This document shows, piece after piece, positions 1 through 8,558 of a stretch of DNA of 64,000 nucleotides. The notes under the pieces were generated by a model that had not been told where the DNA came from, did not search any database, and was given only the letters and a program-made list of their open reading frames with translations. The stretch spans positions 77,554 to 141,553 of the forward strand of contig NZ_JACHFL010000014.1 of assembly GCF_014201875.1 (NCBI RefSeq). The letters run 5' to 3'. A program made the translations under genes and the position numbers. How positions within the stretch are numbered: position 1 is the stretch's first letter; the number at the start of each line of letters is the position of its first letter. This stretch comes from Deinococcus humi (GTDB lineage Bacteria > Deinococcota > Deinococci > Deinococcales > Deinococcaceae).

Positions 1-81
1 AAGGCAAGCTCGGCACCCCCTGGCCAGTTCACCGCTCAATCCACCTTCGCCCGCCGGTGTCCCAGCTAGAATGCGGGCACT

Positions 82-372
82 ATGGACATGAAGAAGCTGA
101 TGAAGCAGATGCAGCAGGCCCAGAACGCCGCCGCCAAGATCCAAGAAGATCTGGCGACCAAGTCAGTGGAGGGCAGCGCTAGCGGTCTGGTGACGGTCAC
201 CATGAACGGTCACGGCAAGGTCACGGCCCTGAAAATCAAGCCCGAGGCGGTTGATCCGGACGACGTGGAAGCCTTAGAAGACCTGCTGCTCGTGGCGATT
301 CAGGACGCCAGCGCCCAGGCCGACGCCCTGCAGCAGGACGCTACGCGCGGGCTGGGAATTCCCGGATTTTGA
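82..372 (+). CDS. ybaB: YbaB/EbfC-family nucleoid-associated protein
   Basis: This 96-residue protein matches the YbaB/EbfC family: a basic amphipathic N-terminal helix (MKKLMKQMQQAQ), a central strand region containing the VTVTMNGHGKVTAL pattern, and an acidic C-terminal helix. Family members are small dimeric DNA-binding proteins. It lies 58 nt upstream of recR, the usual ybaB-recR pairing, which often follows dnaX; dnaX would lie left of the window. The start at 82 is favoured because a TAGAAT -10 hexamer (67-72) ends 9 nt before it and no Shine-Dalgarno is visible, so the mRNA may be nearly leaderless. The second ATG at 88 is a possible alternative. Confidence 0.93.
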   Translation: MDMKKLMKQMQQAQNAAAKIQEDLATKSVEGSASGLVTVTMNGHGKVTALKIKPEAVDPDDVEALEDLLLVAIQDASAQADALQQDATRGLGIPGF

Positions 373-430
373 GGACGGCGAACGCACGCAAAATGGATAG
401 CCAGGGCATGGCGCTCAGCCGTGGTCGCCC

Positions 431-1051
431 ATGAAATATCCCCCCTCCCTCGTCTCGCTGATCCGTGAGCTGTCGCGTCTGCCGGGCATCGGCCCGAAGA
501 GCGCCCAGCGGCTGGCCTTCTACCTGTTCGAGCAGCCGCGTGAGGACATTGAGCGACTGGCGGGCTCACTGCTGTCGGCCAAGCGTGATCTGCACAGTTG
601 CCCGGTCTGCTTCAACATCACCGACGCCGAGATCTGCGACGTGTGCAGCGATCCGGCGCGCGATCAGGCCCTGATCTGCGTGGTGGAGGAACCCGGCGAC
701 GTCATTGCCATCGAGCGTAGCGGCGAGTACCGGGGCCTGTACCACGTCCTACACGGCGTCCTGAGTCCCATGAACGGCGTCGGCCCCGAACAGCTACATA
801 TCAAGCCCCTGCTGCCCCGCGTCGCCGAGGGCAAGGAGGTCATTCTGGCCACAGGCACCACCGTGGAGGGCGACGCCACTGCGCTGTACCTACAACGCCT
901 GCTGGAGCCGCTAGGGGCAACAGTCAGCCGCATCGCCTACGGCCTGCCGGTGGGCGGCGCGCTGGAATATGCCGACGAGGTCACGCTGGGCCGTGCCATG
1001 ACCGGACGCCAGCAGGTCAGCAAGCCTCGACCTCCTCAGCTTCGGGACTGA
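431..1051 (+). CDS. recR: Recombination mediator protein RecR
   Basis: RecR works with RecF/RecO to load RecA on gapped DNA. The 206 residues show the family layout: an N-terminal helix-hairpin-helix (LPGIGPKSAQRLAF, about 17-30), a four-cysteine zinc finger (C57-x2-C60 and C69-x2-C72), and a Toprim domain from about 80 to 180 that includes VVEEPGD and the YGLPVGG region. Length is normal for the family. It follows ybaB on the same strand and is probably cotranscribed with it. An inverted repeat directly after the stop codon (1052-1084) may affect the 3' end of the message. Confidence 0.97.
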   Translation: MKYPPSLVSLIRELSRLPGIGPKSAQRLAFYLFEQPREDIERLAGSLLSAKRDLHSCPVCFNITDAEICDVCSDPARDQALICVVEEPGDVIAIERSGEYRGLYHVLHGVLSPMNGVGPEQLHIKPLLPRVAEGKEVILATGTTVEGDATALYLQRLLEPLGATVSRIAYGLPVGGALEYADEVTLGRAMTGRQQVSKPRPPQLRD

Positions 1052-1084
1052 TTAGAGACGCGGTATGCGGGAGGACGTCTCTAA
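1052..1084. repeat. 9-bp perfect inverted repeat after recR
   Basis: TTAGAGACG at 1052-1060 is exactly complementary to CGTCTCTAA at 1076-1084, with a 15-nt loop. It starts at the base after the recR stop codon. There is no T-run, so it is not a classic intrinsic terminator; it may stabilise the mRNA end or be a protein-binding site. Confidence 0.5.
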
Positions 1085-1165
1085 CCCTGTGCCGCGCCCT
1101 GGGTTCCGCTCCGCTCCTTTCGGATGACCCGCCCCTCACCCGGATCGCGTAGCCTGTTGCCTTAG

Positions 1166-1771
1166 ATGCACGATCTGACCCAAGCCATCCTGTCCGCCTC
1201 CTACCTGGGGATCTTCCTGATCGTCTTTGCGGAAACAGGATTGCTGGTGGGTTTTTTCCTGCCCGGTGACAGTCTGCTGATCGCGGCAGGTCTGCTGGCG
1301 GCGGCCCCCGACAGCGGGCTGAACCTGTGGGCCGTGATGGCGGCGGTGGTGACGGCTGGCATTATCGGCTGCTCGGCCGGGTACTGGATCGGCCAGCGCT
1401 TCGGCCCCGCCGTGTTCAGCAATCAGAACTCGCGCTTCTTCAAACCCGAATACGTGGCGCAGGCCGAGAAGTTCTTCGTGCAGTATGGGGCGCTGGCCGT
1501 CATCCTGGCCCGTTTCGTGCCTATCGTGCGGACGCTGGTGCCGACTCTGGCCGGCGTGAGCCGCATGCCGTTCGCGCTGTTCACGCTGTACAACGTGATC
1601 GGCGCGGTGCTGTGGGGCGTGGGCGTCACCGGACTGGCGTACTACCTGGGCGGCCTGATCCCCAATCTGGATCAGTACATTCTGCTGATCGTTGCCGTGG
1701 TGCTGGTGGTCAGCGTGATTCCCATCGTGATCAAGTTCATGCAGGCGCGGCGTGGCGGGGTCAAGGGTTAG
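1166..1771 (+). CDS. DedA-family membrane protein
   Basis: A 201-residue integral membrane protein of the DedA/SNARE-associated family, whose members are linked to flipping or recycling of lipid carriers such as undecaprenyl phosphate. Family signatures are visible: the FLPGDS motif near residue 30 and the basic motif ARFVPIVRTLVPTLAG around 112-127, which carries the conserved arginines, followed by hydrophobic helices at the C-terminus. A TAGCCT hexamer at 1150-1155 lies 10 nt before the ATG. A T-rich terminator follows. Substrate cannot be told from sequence. Confidence 0.93.
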   Translation: MHDLTQAILSASYLGIFLIVFAETGLLVGFFLPGDSLLIAAGLLAAAPDSGLNLWAVMAAVVTAGIIGCSAGYWIGQRFGPAVFSNQNSRFFKPEYVAQAEKFFVQYGALAVILARFVPIVRTLVPTLAGVSRMPFALFTLYNVIGAVLWGVGVTGLAYYLGGLIPNLDQYILLIVAVVLVVSVIPIVIKFMQARRGGVKG

Positions 1772-1790
1772 GGCAGCGTTCTAAGACGTT

Positions 1791-1816
1791 GGGGAGGCAT
1801 CGCCTCCCTTCTTTTT
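1791..1816 (+). terminator. Rho-independent terminator after the DedA gene
   Basis: GGGAGGC (1792-1798) pairs with GCCTCCC (1802-1808) around a 3-nt loop, followed by TTCTTTTT. It lies 20 nt after the stop codon at 1771. Confidence 0.85.
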
Positions 1817-1916
1817 GATGTGGATTGGATGTATGGTCTCGCCCCGTTCCGGCAGATCGCGCGCCCTCACGCCTTTCGCTACGGTGTCCCGCTCTCCCTG
1901 CCCCTAGCCTGTCCCG

Positions 1917-2648
1917 ATGACTGCCCCTCCGGTTCCATCAAAGAAGCTCCCCCTGAGTCGGCAGCAGCCGCCGCCTGAACACCTGCCTGAAATCGCGCGG
2001 CGGCTGGCCGAGGAATATCTCCCCGATCCGCCCCAACCCAGACGCGCCCCCGAGCCGCTCGACGGCCTGATCCAGACCATTCTGTCCCAGCAGAACACGG
2101 CCCCGATCACCCGGCGACAATTTCAGGGCCTCAAGACCGCCTATCCACGCTGGGAGGGGGCATTGGCCGACGGCCCGGACGGCATCGAGGCGGTGCTGAA
2201 GGCGGCGGGCGGCGGCCTCTCCCGGATCAAGGCCAGTTACATCTATTCGCTGCTGGCGGAACTGGACGAGACGCGCCCCAGTCTCTCGCTGCGGGAAACA
2301 CGCGATCTGGACGACAGGACGGCCCGTGAACTGCTGGAAAGCCTGCCCGGAGTGGGCATGAAAACGGCCAGTTGCGTGTTGTTGTTCGATCTGGCTCGAC
2401 CGGCCATGCCGGTGGATACCCACATCCACCGCATCGCGCGGCGGCTGGAGCTGGTGCCGGAAGCCTGGAACGCGGTTAAGGTGGAACGCTGGTTTGACGA
2501 GGTGCTGCCGCGCGACTGGGCGGCCCGCTACACCTTCCATGTTGCGTCCATTCGCCACGGACGCCAGACCTGCCGCGCCCGCAACCCGGCGTGCGGCGCG
2601 TGCGTGGTGCGTGATCTGTGCCCATCGGCGGCTATCCTGGGCCGATGA
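1917..2648 (+). CDS. nth: Endonuclease III-type DNA glycosylase
   Basis: Bifunctional glycosylase/AP lyase of base excision repair for oxidised pyrimidines. The 243 residues contain the helix-hairpin-helix LPGVGMKTAS with the catalytic lysine at 149 and the catalytic aspartate at 167 in PVDTHIHR. A [4Fe-4S] ligand set follows: C219-x6-C226-x2-C229-x5-C235, which is the endonuclease III spacing. The N-terminus is about 30 residues longer than E. coli Nth and proline-rich. The start is supported by TAGCCT (1905-1910) ending 6 nt before ATG. Deinococci carry several Nth paralogs, and which one this is cannot be decided here. The 3' end overlaps the start of the next gene by 4 nt. Confidence 0.93.
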   Translation: MTAPPVPSKKLPLSRQQPPPEHLPEIARRLAEEYLPDPPQPRRAPEPLDGLIQTILSQQNTAPITRRQFQGLKTAYPRWEGALADGPDGIEAVLKAAGGGLSRIKASYIYSLLAELDETRPSLSLRETRDLDDRTARELLESLPGVGMKTASCVLLFDLARPAMPVDTHIHRIARRLELVPEAWNAVKVERWFDEVLPRDWAARYTFHVASIRHGRQTCRARNPACGACVVRDLCPSAAILGR

Positions 2649-3703
2649 CTGCACCCACACCGCCCCACGATCTGGCCCATGAACTCGAAGTGGCCTCCCG
2701 GCTGGCCCGCGAGGCCGGGGCGTTGCTGTTGCACCACCGCGCAGTGGGTTTCGATGTGGAACACAAGACCAGCCACGAGGATCCGGTAACGGCAGCAGAC
2801 CGCGAGGCGTCTGCACTGATCGTGGCCGGTCTGACCGGGGCGTTTCCAGGCGACGGTCTCCTGAGTGAGGAGGAGACCGACAGCGCCGCCCGGCTGTCGC
2901 GTCAGCGGGTGTGGATCATTGACCCGATTGACGGCACCAGCGAATTCATCAAGGGCACGGCGGATTACTGCGTCAGCATCGGCCTGGCGGTAGGCGACGA
3001 TGCCGTGCTGGGCGTGGTCTACGCGCCGACCACCGACGAACTGTTCACGGGCATCGTCGGACAGGGGGTCTGGAAGAACGGGCGGAAGGTCGAGCGTGCC
3101 CCCCGCGAGAACGGCTGGCGGGTCGCCGTCTCGGACACGGAATTCGGGCGCGAGTTGAACCGTCACGATCTGCCCGGGATGCTGCCCAGCGGCAGCATTG
3201 CGCTGAAGCTGGCCCGCCTGAGCGCCGATGAGGCCGACGTCACCTTCACCATGTCGCCCCGCAGCGAGTGGGATATTGCCGCCGGGGACGCGCTGCTGCG
3301 GGCGGCGGGCGGGACGTTGCGCCGACGGGACGGGGGCGAGGTCAGCTACAACCAGCCCTCGCCCCATCTGGAACAGGGCCTGATCGCTGGAATGCCAGGG
3401 GCGGTGGATTGGCTGGAGGGCGAACTCTCGCGCCGCCGCCTGCCCACGGCGCATCTGGGGCTGACGGCTTCGGCCCCGGCCTGGAACTCGCTGTCGAGCG
3501 AAGATCAGCAAGCGCTGGGCGGTCACCCCGGCGTCAGCATCCGGCACGCGGGAAATGAGGTACTGGCGCTGCTGGTGGTCAACCCTGAAACCCGCACCGT
3601 GGAACGTGCCGAGGGTGACGCCTTTCACCTGGAACGTCTGACCCGCGACGTGGTTCGCGCCGCGGGGCCGCTGTCCACCGTGAGCGCTAAACTCAACCCA
3701 TGA
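2645..3703 (+). CDS. Inositol monophosphatase-superfamily phosphatase, CysQ-like, with C-terminal extension
   Basis: Mg2+-dependent phosphatase of the IMPase/FIG superfamily. Metal-site motifs are present: the acidic LLSEEETDS near 72-80, DPIDGTSEFIKG at 93-104 with D93 and D96, and WDIAAGDALLRAAGG from 209. The GT-EFI form after the aspartates resembles CysQ, the 3'-phosphoadenosine-5'-phosphate phosphatase, more than inositol phosphatase. The core ends near residue 264. Another 88 residues (to 352) follow that do not belong to the standard fold and that I do not recognise. The start is ATG 2645, not an in-frame ATG 27 nt upstream, because TATCCT (2633-2638) lies exactly 6 nt before it inside the nth coding end. 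Confidence 0.88.
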   Translation: MTAPTPPHDLAHELEVASRLAREAGALLLHHRAVGFDVEHKTSHEDPVTAADREASALIVAGLTGAFPGDGLLSEEETDSAARLSRQRVWIIDPIDGTSEFIKGTADYCVSIGLAVGDDAVLGVVYAPTTDELFTGIVGQGVWKNGRKVERAPRENGWRVAVSDTEFGRELNRHDLPGMLPSGSIALKLARLSADEADVTFTMSPRSEWDIAAGDALLRAAGGTLRRRDGGEVSYNQPSPHLEQGLIAGMPGAVDWLEGELSRRRLPTAHLGLTASAPAWNSLSSEDQQALGGHPGVSIRHAGNEVLALLVVNPETRTVERAEGDAFHLERLTRDVVRAAGPLSTVSAKLNP

Positions 3704-4302
3704 TCGATTCCCCCGCGTCCCCAGACTTCCCGGCAGCGGGCGGGGGGTGGGGGCGGGTCAGCCTCAAGCCGATGCTGGAACTGAATGGCGACGAATGGCA
3801 CATCCTGCACGGCTTTTTCAAGGACCGCGAGCTGGCCGACTGGAATGATGCCAAACCCATCCGCCTGCCCGAATGGCTGTTCCGCAAGGTCATGCAGGAC
3901 GAGGAACGCGGTGGCGAGCGCGTGGGTTTCGGCATTCTGGACGAGCGCGGCGCACTGATCGGCAGCGCCGAGCTGTATGACCTGCGGCCCTCGCCGCCGC
4001 TGACGCCCACCACCGGCACCCTGGGCGTGATGATCGGCTTTCCTGCGCTATGGGGCCAGGGCTACGGGCGCGAGGCGGTCTCTGCGCTGCTGCAATGGGC
4101 TTTCGCGGGCCGCGCGGTGCCGCTGCGGCGGGTGCGCCTGACCACTTTTGCCCACAACCGCCGTGCCCAGCGGGCCTTCCTCGCCTGTGGCTTCCGAGAG
4201 GTGGGCCGCACGCCACACACGGGCCGCACCGACGTGCACATGGAAATCACTCAGGATGAATGGCAGGCGAAGAACCTCTTGCCGGACGGTGGGGCACAAT
4301 AG
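3700..4302 (+). CDS. GNAT-family N-acetyltransferase (RimJ/RimL-like)
   Basis: 200 residues with the GCN5-related fold: a hydrophobic strand GTLGVMIGF, then the acetyl-CoA loop in LWGQGYGREAVSALLQWAF, and the late motif HNRRAQRAFLACGFREVGR that is typical of the RimJ/RimL/SpeG branch acting on protein N-termini or small amines. The first 25 residues are glycine- and proline-rich and probably disordered. The start overlaps the preceding stop by 4 nt (ATGA) and is preceded by TAAACT (3688-3693) with a 6-nt gap, so it may have its own leaderless promoter inside the upstream gene. The substrate is unknown. Confidence 0.88.
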   Translation: MIDSPASPDFPAAGGGWGRVSLKPMLELNGDEWHILHGFFKDRELADWNDAKPIRLPEWLFRKVMQDEERGGERVGFGILDERGALIGSAELYDLRPSPPLTPTTGTLGVMIGFPALWGQGYGREAVSALLQWAFAGRAVPLRRVRLTTFAHNRRAQRAFLACGFREVGRTPHTGRTDVHMEITQDEWQAKNLLPDGGAQ

Positions 4303-4307
4303 GCGGC

Positions 4308-5231
4308 ATGCGCGTTCTGCTGCCCGACCTGCCCGAATTCCACGCCCTCTCCGGGCACGACGAACACAGCGTCCCCGGCGTGGAGCTCGACTTCTACTCG
4401 CAGGAGCACGTTCCCAGCGGAGAGGCCGAGGGCGCGGTGCTGTGGCTGGCGCGCGGCGACACCCGCGAGAAACTGCTCAGGACACCGGGTCTGAAATGGG
4501 TGCTGACCCTGACTGCCGGGATTGACCACGTTAAGCCCCACCTGCCCCAGGGCGTGGCTTTGTTCAACGCCAACCGACTGCATGACCGCGCCGTGGCGGT
4601 TCATGTCGCGGCGTTGATGCTAGCGGCCATGCGCGGCCTGCACCGTTTCCGCGATGCGCAGGAAGAGGGGCGCTGGACTTCCACCAGAACGCCGAACGAT
4701 TCGGGGTTACACACGCTGGATGGACAGAGGGTGGTGATCTGGGGCTACGGCCACATCGGGCGCATTCTGGAAGGACTGCTCGCGCCGTTCGGGGTGCAGG
4801 TGGACGGCATTCGCAGCGCCACCCCGGACCATCAGCGCGACGGGCTGCTGTCCCGCGCCGACTGGGTGGTGCTGCTGCTGCCCAGCACACCCGAGACGCG
4901 CGGCATCGTGAACGCCGAGGTACTGGGCAAGCTTAAGCCGGGTGCGTGGCTGGCTAACGCTGGGCGCGGCAATCTGATCGTGACCGACGACCTGCTGGCG
5001 GCCCTGGATTCCGGTCAGCTGGGCGGCGCGGCGCTGGACGTGACCGATCCCGAACCGCTGCCGGAGAGTCACCCGCTGTGGGCGCGTAAGAACGTGATCA
5101 TCACGCCGCACATCGCCAGCACCACCACCGATCTGGTGGCGCGCGGGGCCAGCCTCACCCGCGATTTTCTGCTGACCCTGCAACAGGGCCAGGAACCGGA
5201 AGGGCGGGTGACGGACGGGCAGCAGTACTGA
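4308..5231 (+). CDS. D-isomer-specific 2-hydroxyacid dehydrogenase family protein
   Basis: NAD(P)-dependent dehydrogenase of 307 residues. The Rossmann dinucleotide motif WGYGHIGR lies near the middle, and the catalytic set typical of the family is visible: Arg in ANAGRGNLI, Glu in DVTDPEPLPE, and His in ITPHIAS. The substrate (hydroxypyruvate, glyoxylate or another 2-oxoacid) cannot be told. I place the start at ATG 4308, because CACAAT (4295-4300) precedes it by 7 nt and protein similarity to the family begins here; an upstream in-frame ATG at 4260 would overlap the acetyltransferase gene. It converges with the downstream protease gene across a strong inverted repeat. Confidence 0.9.
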   Translation: MRVLLPDLPEFHALSGHDEHSVPGVELDFYSQEHVPSGEAEGAVLWLARGDTREKLLRTPGLKWVLTLTAGIDHVKPHLPQGVALFNANRLHDRAVAVHVAALMLAAMRGLHRFRDAQEEGRWTSTRTPNDSGLHTLDGQRVVIWGYGHIGRILEGLLAPFGVQVDGIRSATPDHQRDGLLSRADWVVLLLPSTPETRGIVNAEVLGKLKPGAWLANAGRGNLIVTDDLLAALDSGQLGGAALDVTDPEPLPESHPLWARKNVIITPHIASTTTDLVARGASLTRDFLLTLQQGQEPEGRVTDGQQY

Positions 5232-5257
5232 GCTGGGGGCATAGGGGACAGAGCAAA

Positions 5258-5286
5258 CCCCTCTCCTGCCTGCATGGGGAGAGGGG
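5258..5286. terminator. Inverted repeat between convergent genes
   Basis: CCCCTCTCC (5258-5266) is complementary to GGAGAGGGG (5278-5286) with an 11-nt loop. It sits between two convergent genes and could serve both as a bidirectional terminator, although no T-run follows on either strand. Confidence 0.5.
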
Positions 5287-5316
5287 AATCAGGGGCGGGT
5301 AGTTCAGCCGGAGGGG

Positions 5317-5925
5317 CTACACCCCCACCACACCCAGCACCCACCCCTGCACGCTCTGGATCATTCTGCCGATGGGGTCGCGGGCCAGAAAGATAAAGCC
5401 CATTACGATCAGGAAGCTGAAGGGCTGGGCCTCGAACTGTGCGAGGCTGCGCCCCAGGGGCGGCACCAGCGCCCCCAGGATGCGGCTGCCGTCAAGCAGC
5501 GGAATGGGGATCAGGTTGAAGAAGGCCAGCACCACATTGATGCCCATGACCGTCAGCAGGATGGTCAGGGTGATGGTGGTGGGGGGCAGCACCTTGAGCA
5601 GGACGGCGCATACAAAGGCAATCAGGATGTTGCTGATCGGCCCGGCGGCGGCCACCCACAGCGTGCCCCAGCGCCCGAGGTTGCCCGGGTTGACCGGCAC
5701 TGGCTTGGCAAAGCCGAAACCCGCCACCAGCAGCAGCAACGTGCCCACCGGATCGAGGTGGGCCACCGGATTGAGGGTCACCCGTCCGTACCGGCGCGGC
5801 GTGGGATCGCCCAGCCGGTCGGCGGTGTAAGCATGGGCAAACTCATGAACCGCGAGGGACAGCACCAGCGCCAGCGCGATGATGATGAAGGCAGTGGGAT
5901 TGGAGGTCAGCAGGCTGAGGAGCAT
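5317..5925 (-). CDS. M50-family (site-2 protease-like) membrane metalloprotease
   Basis: A 202-residue membrane protein with the zinc motif HEFAHA (HExxH) in the first transmembrane segment and the second ligand motif [13 protein letters not shown], in which Asp completes the zinc site. No PDZ domain is present, so it belongs to the minimal, YwhC/Rv-type S2P branch rather than RseP. Such proteases cut membrane-spanning substrates; the substrate here is not indicated by context. The start is supported by TAGAAT on the minus strand (5940-5935), 9 nt before the ATG. It is divergent from nothing and head-to-tail with the tRNA nucleotidyltransferase gene upstream, 25 nt away, so the two may be cotranscribed. 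Confidence 0.9.
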   Translation of the reverse strand: MLLSLLTSNPTAFIIIALALVLSLAVHEFAHAYTADRLGDPTPRRYGRVTLNPVAHLDPVGTLLLLVAGFGFAKPVPVNPGNLGRWGTLWVAAAGPISNILIAFVCAVLLKVLPPTTITLTILLTVMGINVVLAFFNLIPIPLLDGSRILGALVPPLGRSLAQFEAQPFSFLIVMGFIFLARDPIGRMIQSVQGWVLGVVGV

Positions 5926-5950
5926 ATACGCTGCATTCTACGGGCGCCGC

Positions 5951-7057
5951 TCAATGCCTGTCGGCTTCCAGGTACTTTTGCAGGGCCGCCTGTTCCTCCT
6001 CCCGGCTGTGAATCTGCCCCTCCTGTCGCAGCCGCGCCAGGTGGGCGAGCGCCTCACCCACCGCGTGCCCCGGCGGCACGCCCATCGCCAGTACGTCGCG
6101 CCCGGTCAGCGGCACCGGGGCGTCCGGACGTAGCAGGCCGCGCAGGACCCTTTCTGGAGTGCCGTCCGGAAAATAGGTGTCCGAGAGCGCGCGGGTCAGC
6201 AGGGCGGCAGGGCGGTCGCCCAGGCCCAACTGTTCGGCCAGCGGCACTGGGTCAGCGGCGGCGTGCAGTGCAGCGGCGGCGTACAGCTGCGGTGAAACGG
6301 GCTGCCCGGCGTCCTGGAGGGTGTCCAACCCTTGCAGCCATTCCACGCCAGGCAGCAGTTCCCCGGCGCCCCATTCCTCCAGCTTGCGCGCCGCTGCGCC
6401 AGGGCGGGCTTCCGACAGCAGCAGCTTGAGTTCGACCCACAGCCGGGGTGTCCGCGCGGCCATCGCCAGCGCGTCCGGTACCTGCCGCAGTAGTTCCGGA
6501 TCCGCCGCAAAACCCAGCCGCGCTGCCAGCCGTGCTCCGCGGACCAGTCGGCTGGCGTCCTCGTGGAAGGAACGGGGGTGCAGGGGCCGCAGCACCCGGG
6601 CCTCCAGCTCACTCAGACCGTTCATCTCGTCCAGCAGGGTCAGTTCACTGTCGGGGCCGATCAGCAGGGCCAGGGCATTGACCGCGAAATCGCGCCGCCG
6701 CAGGTCGTCTTCCAGCGTGCCGGGGTGGGGCAGTGGGTTCTGCCCCGCCACCGGGTAGGTTTCGCGGCGCGCGCGGACCAGATCCGCGTTGCGGCCATCC
6801 GGCAGGGTCACGGTGGCGTTCTGAAAGGCCGGATGAAAGAGGACGGGCAGCCCGGAGGCGCGCGCCAGCGTCTCCACGTGTGCGCCCTCAGCCACGACGT
6901 CCAGGTCGAGGGGAGCGTAACCCAGAAAGGCGTCCCGCACGGCGCCGCCCACCAGCGCCACACGGGCGCGCGGCCCCGCCTGACGCGCCAGCGCCCGCAG
7001 CCACTGACGGTCTTCGGCCAGCAGCTGCTCCCAGAGATGTGTGGCAAGAGGAGTCAT
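5951..7057 (-). CDS. tRNA nucleotidyltransferase / poly(A) polymerase family protein
   Basis: Class II nucleotidyltransferase of 368 residues. The catalytic signature [11 protein letters not shown] followed by LDLDVVAEG (DxD) is near residues 36-60, and further family segments are DFAVNALAL and [19 protein letters not shown]. No HD domain is present. These enzymes add CCA or part of it to tRNA 3' ends. D. radiodurans is known to divide the task between separate CC-adding and A-adding enzymes, so this could be either half; I cannot assign which from motifs alone. No clear -10 or Shine-Dalgarno fixes the start. Confidence 0.88.
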   Translation of the reverse strand: MTPLATHLWEQLLAEDRQWLRALARQAGPRARVALVGGAVRDAFLGYAPLDLDVVAEGAHVETLARASGLPVLFHPAFQNATVTLPDGRNADLVRARRETYPVAGQNPLPHPGTLEDDLRRRDFAVNALALLIGPDSELTLLDEMNGLSELEARVLRPLHPRSFHEDASRLVRGARLAARLGFAADPELLRQVPDALAMAARTPRLWVELKLLLSEARPGAAARKLEEWGAGELLPGVEWLQGLDTLQDAGQPVSPQLYAAAALHAAADPVPLAEQLGLGDRPAALLTRALSDTYFPDGTPERVLRGLLRPDAPVPLTGRDVLAMGVPPGHAVGEALAHLARLRQEGQIHSREEEQAALQKYLEADRH

Positions 7058-7112
7058 GGACCCGAAAGTGTCACGGGTGCAGGGTTAACTATGGCCTGAC
7101 CCTCAGGCAGGT

Positions 7113-8480
7113 TCACTGGAAGGCCGAGGCGTCCAGCGTGAGCTTCACGTCCTGCGTCTTGCCGCCGCGCAGCACGCTCAGGTTGACGGTGTCGCCCTCC
7201 TTCTTGTCGATCAGGGCGGCTTGAAGGTCTTCCAGCGCGTCCACCGGCTGGCCGTCGGCGGCGGTGATGATGTCGCCGCCCAGGCTGATCGCGCCGCCCT
7301 GGAAGCGCTCGACGCGGGTGCCGCCCTTCAGGCCGGCCTCGGCGGCAGGCGTGCCGGGCTGAACCTGGCCCACCACGAGGCCGGTGTCGGGCAGACCCAG
7401 CTGCTGTTTGCCCTGAGGGCTCAGCGTCCCCAGACCCAGCGCGGCGGGTCCCTGCGGCCCCTGCACCACCAGTCCGACGCTAATGCCGATCCGCGGCAGG
7501 CTGACCTCGCCGCCCTCCGCCGCCTGCAGGCGCGGCAGCAGATTCCTGGCCGCATTGATGGGGATGGCGAAGCCCACGCCCGCGCTCTGCCCCACACCGC
7601 TGGCCTGACCGGCTGGCGAAAGGATCTGGGTATTGATGCCAATGACCTCGCCGGCGCTGTTCAGCAGTGGCCCGCCGGAGTTGCCGGGATTGATGGCCGC
7701 GTCGGTCTGAATGGCCTTTTGCGTGATGCCCTCGCCGCCCGCCGAGAACCCAATGGGGATCTGGCGGGCGGTGCTGCTCACAATGCCCTCCGACACACTG
7801 AAATCCAGACCAAACGGAGCGCCCATCGCGATGGCTTTCTGGCCCACTTTCAGGGCGTCGCTGTCCCCCAGCGGAATAGGCCGGATCAGCGACTTGTCCA
7901 GGCCGTCGGCGCGGATCAGCGCCAGATCGTACTGCGGGGCGTAGCCGATTACCTGGGCTTCAACGGCCTTGTCCTGATTCATCACCCGGACGGTGATCTT
8001 GCTGGCGTTGCCCTGGCCCCCCTCGCCCGCCACAACGTGGTAATTGGTCAGGATGTCCCCGGCGTCATTGACAAAAAAGCCGCTGCCCACCCCCCGCTGC
8101 ACCTGTGTGTTGCCGCCCATCATCCCGAAGGGGTCCTGCGCCGTCACCTGCTGCTCGGTACTGATGTACACCAGACCCGGCTCGAAGCGCTGCACCACCT
8201 CAATGGTGTTCTGCTCGGATTGCAGCCGCGCGCCCGCCTCCAGCCCCAGCGCGTCGGGGGCGGTGTCGGCGCTCTCAGTGGTGGAAGCGGCGTCTGTGGC
8301 TGCCGTCTGTTCCGGACTGGCCTGTGTGGAGGCCGTCTGGGCTGGCTCCGACGGTGTGGTGGCGGTCTGGCTGGTGGCCTGCGTGCCCATGGACTGCCGC
8401 GGTCCCGTATCGCACCCGGCCAGCCCCACGGCGAGGCTGCCCAGGAGCAGCAGAGCGGGAGTGGTTCGCTTGACGTTCAT
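7113..8480 (-). CDS. HtrA/DegP-like serine protease, lipoprotein, with PDZ domain
   Basis: Periplasmic or cell-surface quality-control protease of 455 residues. It opens with a lipoprotein signal ending LAVGLAGC (Cys23) and a Thr/Ala/Gln-rich linker to about residue 80. The trypsin-like triad is visible: His in NYHVVAGEG (about 148), Asp in YDLALIRAD (about 185) and Ser in GNSGGP (about 267). A single PDZ domain fills the last 100 residues. The start is ATG 8480, where the lipoprotein signal begins and GATACT lies 5 nt upstream; the reading frame is open further upstream but has no such features there. It is divergent from the fusion gene at 8559. Confidence 0.93.
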   Translation of the reverse strand: MNVKRTTPALLLLGSLAVGLAGCDTGPRQSMGTQATSQTATTPSEPAQTASTQASPEQTAATDAASTTESADTAPDALGLEAGARLQSEQNTIEVVQRFEPGLVYISTEQQVTAQDPFGMMGGNTQVQRGVGSGFFVNDAGDILTNYHVVAGEGGQGNASKITVRVMNQDKAVEAQVIGYAPQYDLALIRADGLDKSLIRPIPLGDSDALKVGQKAIAMGAPFGLDFSVSEGIVSSTARQIPIGFSAGGEGITQKAIQTDAAINPGNSGGPLLNSAGEVIGINTQILSPAGQASGVGQSAGVGFAIPINAARNLLPRLQAAEGGEVSLPRIGISVGLVVQGPQGPAALGLGTLSPQGKQQLGLPDTGLVVGQVQPGTPAAEAGLKGGTRVERFQGGAISLGGDIITAADGQPVDALEDLQAALIDKKEGDTVNLSVLRGGKTQDVKLTLDASAFQ

Positions 8481-8558
8481 GCCCCAGTATCGCCAGCCCC
8501 GGCGTCCTACGCATAAGAGCGGAGGTGGGCCGGGCTTCACCCATGCTCTCTTGAGGGC

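Noticed and set aside
7221..8516. Long plus-strand open frame opposite the HtrA gene
   Set aside because: It mirrors the codon pattern of the protease gene on the other strand, has no recognisable domain, and arises from high GC. Similar mirror frames at 10782-12743, 23786-25795, 30789-31739, 32877-33980 and 41953-43518 were left out for the same reason.
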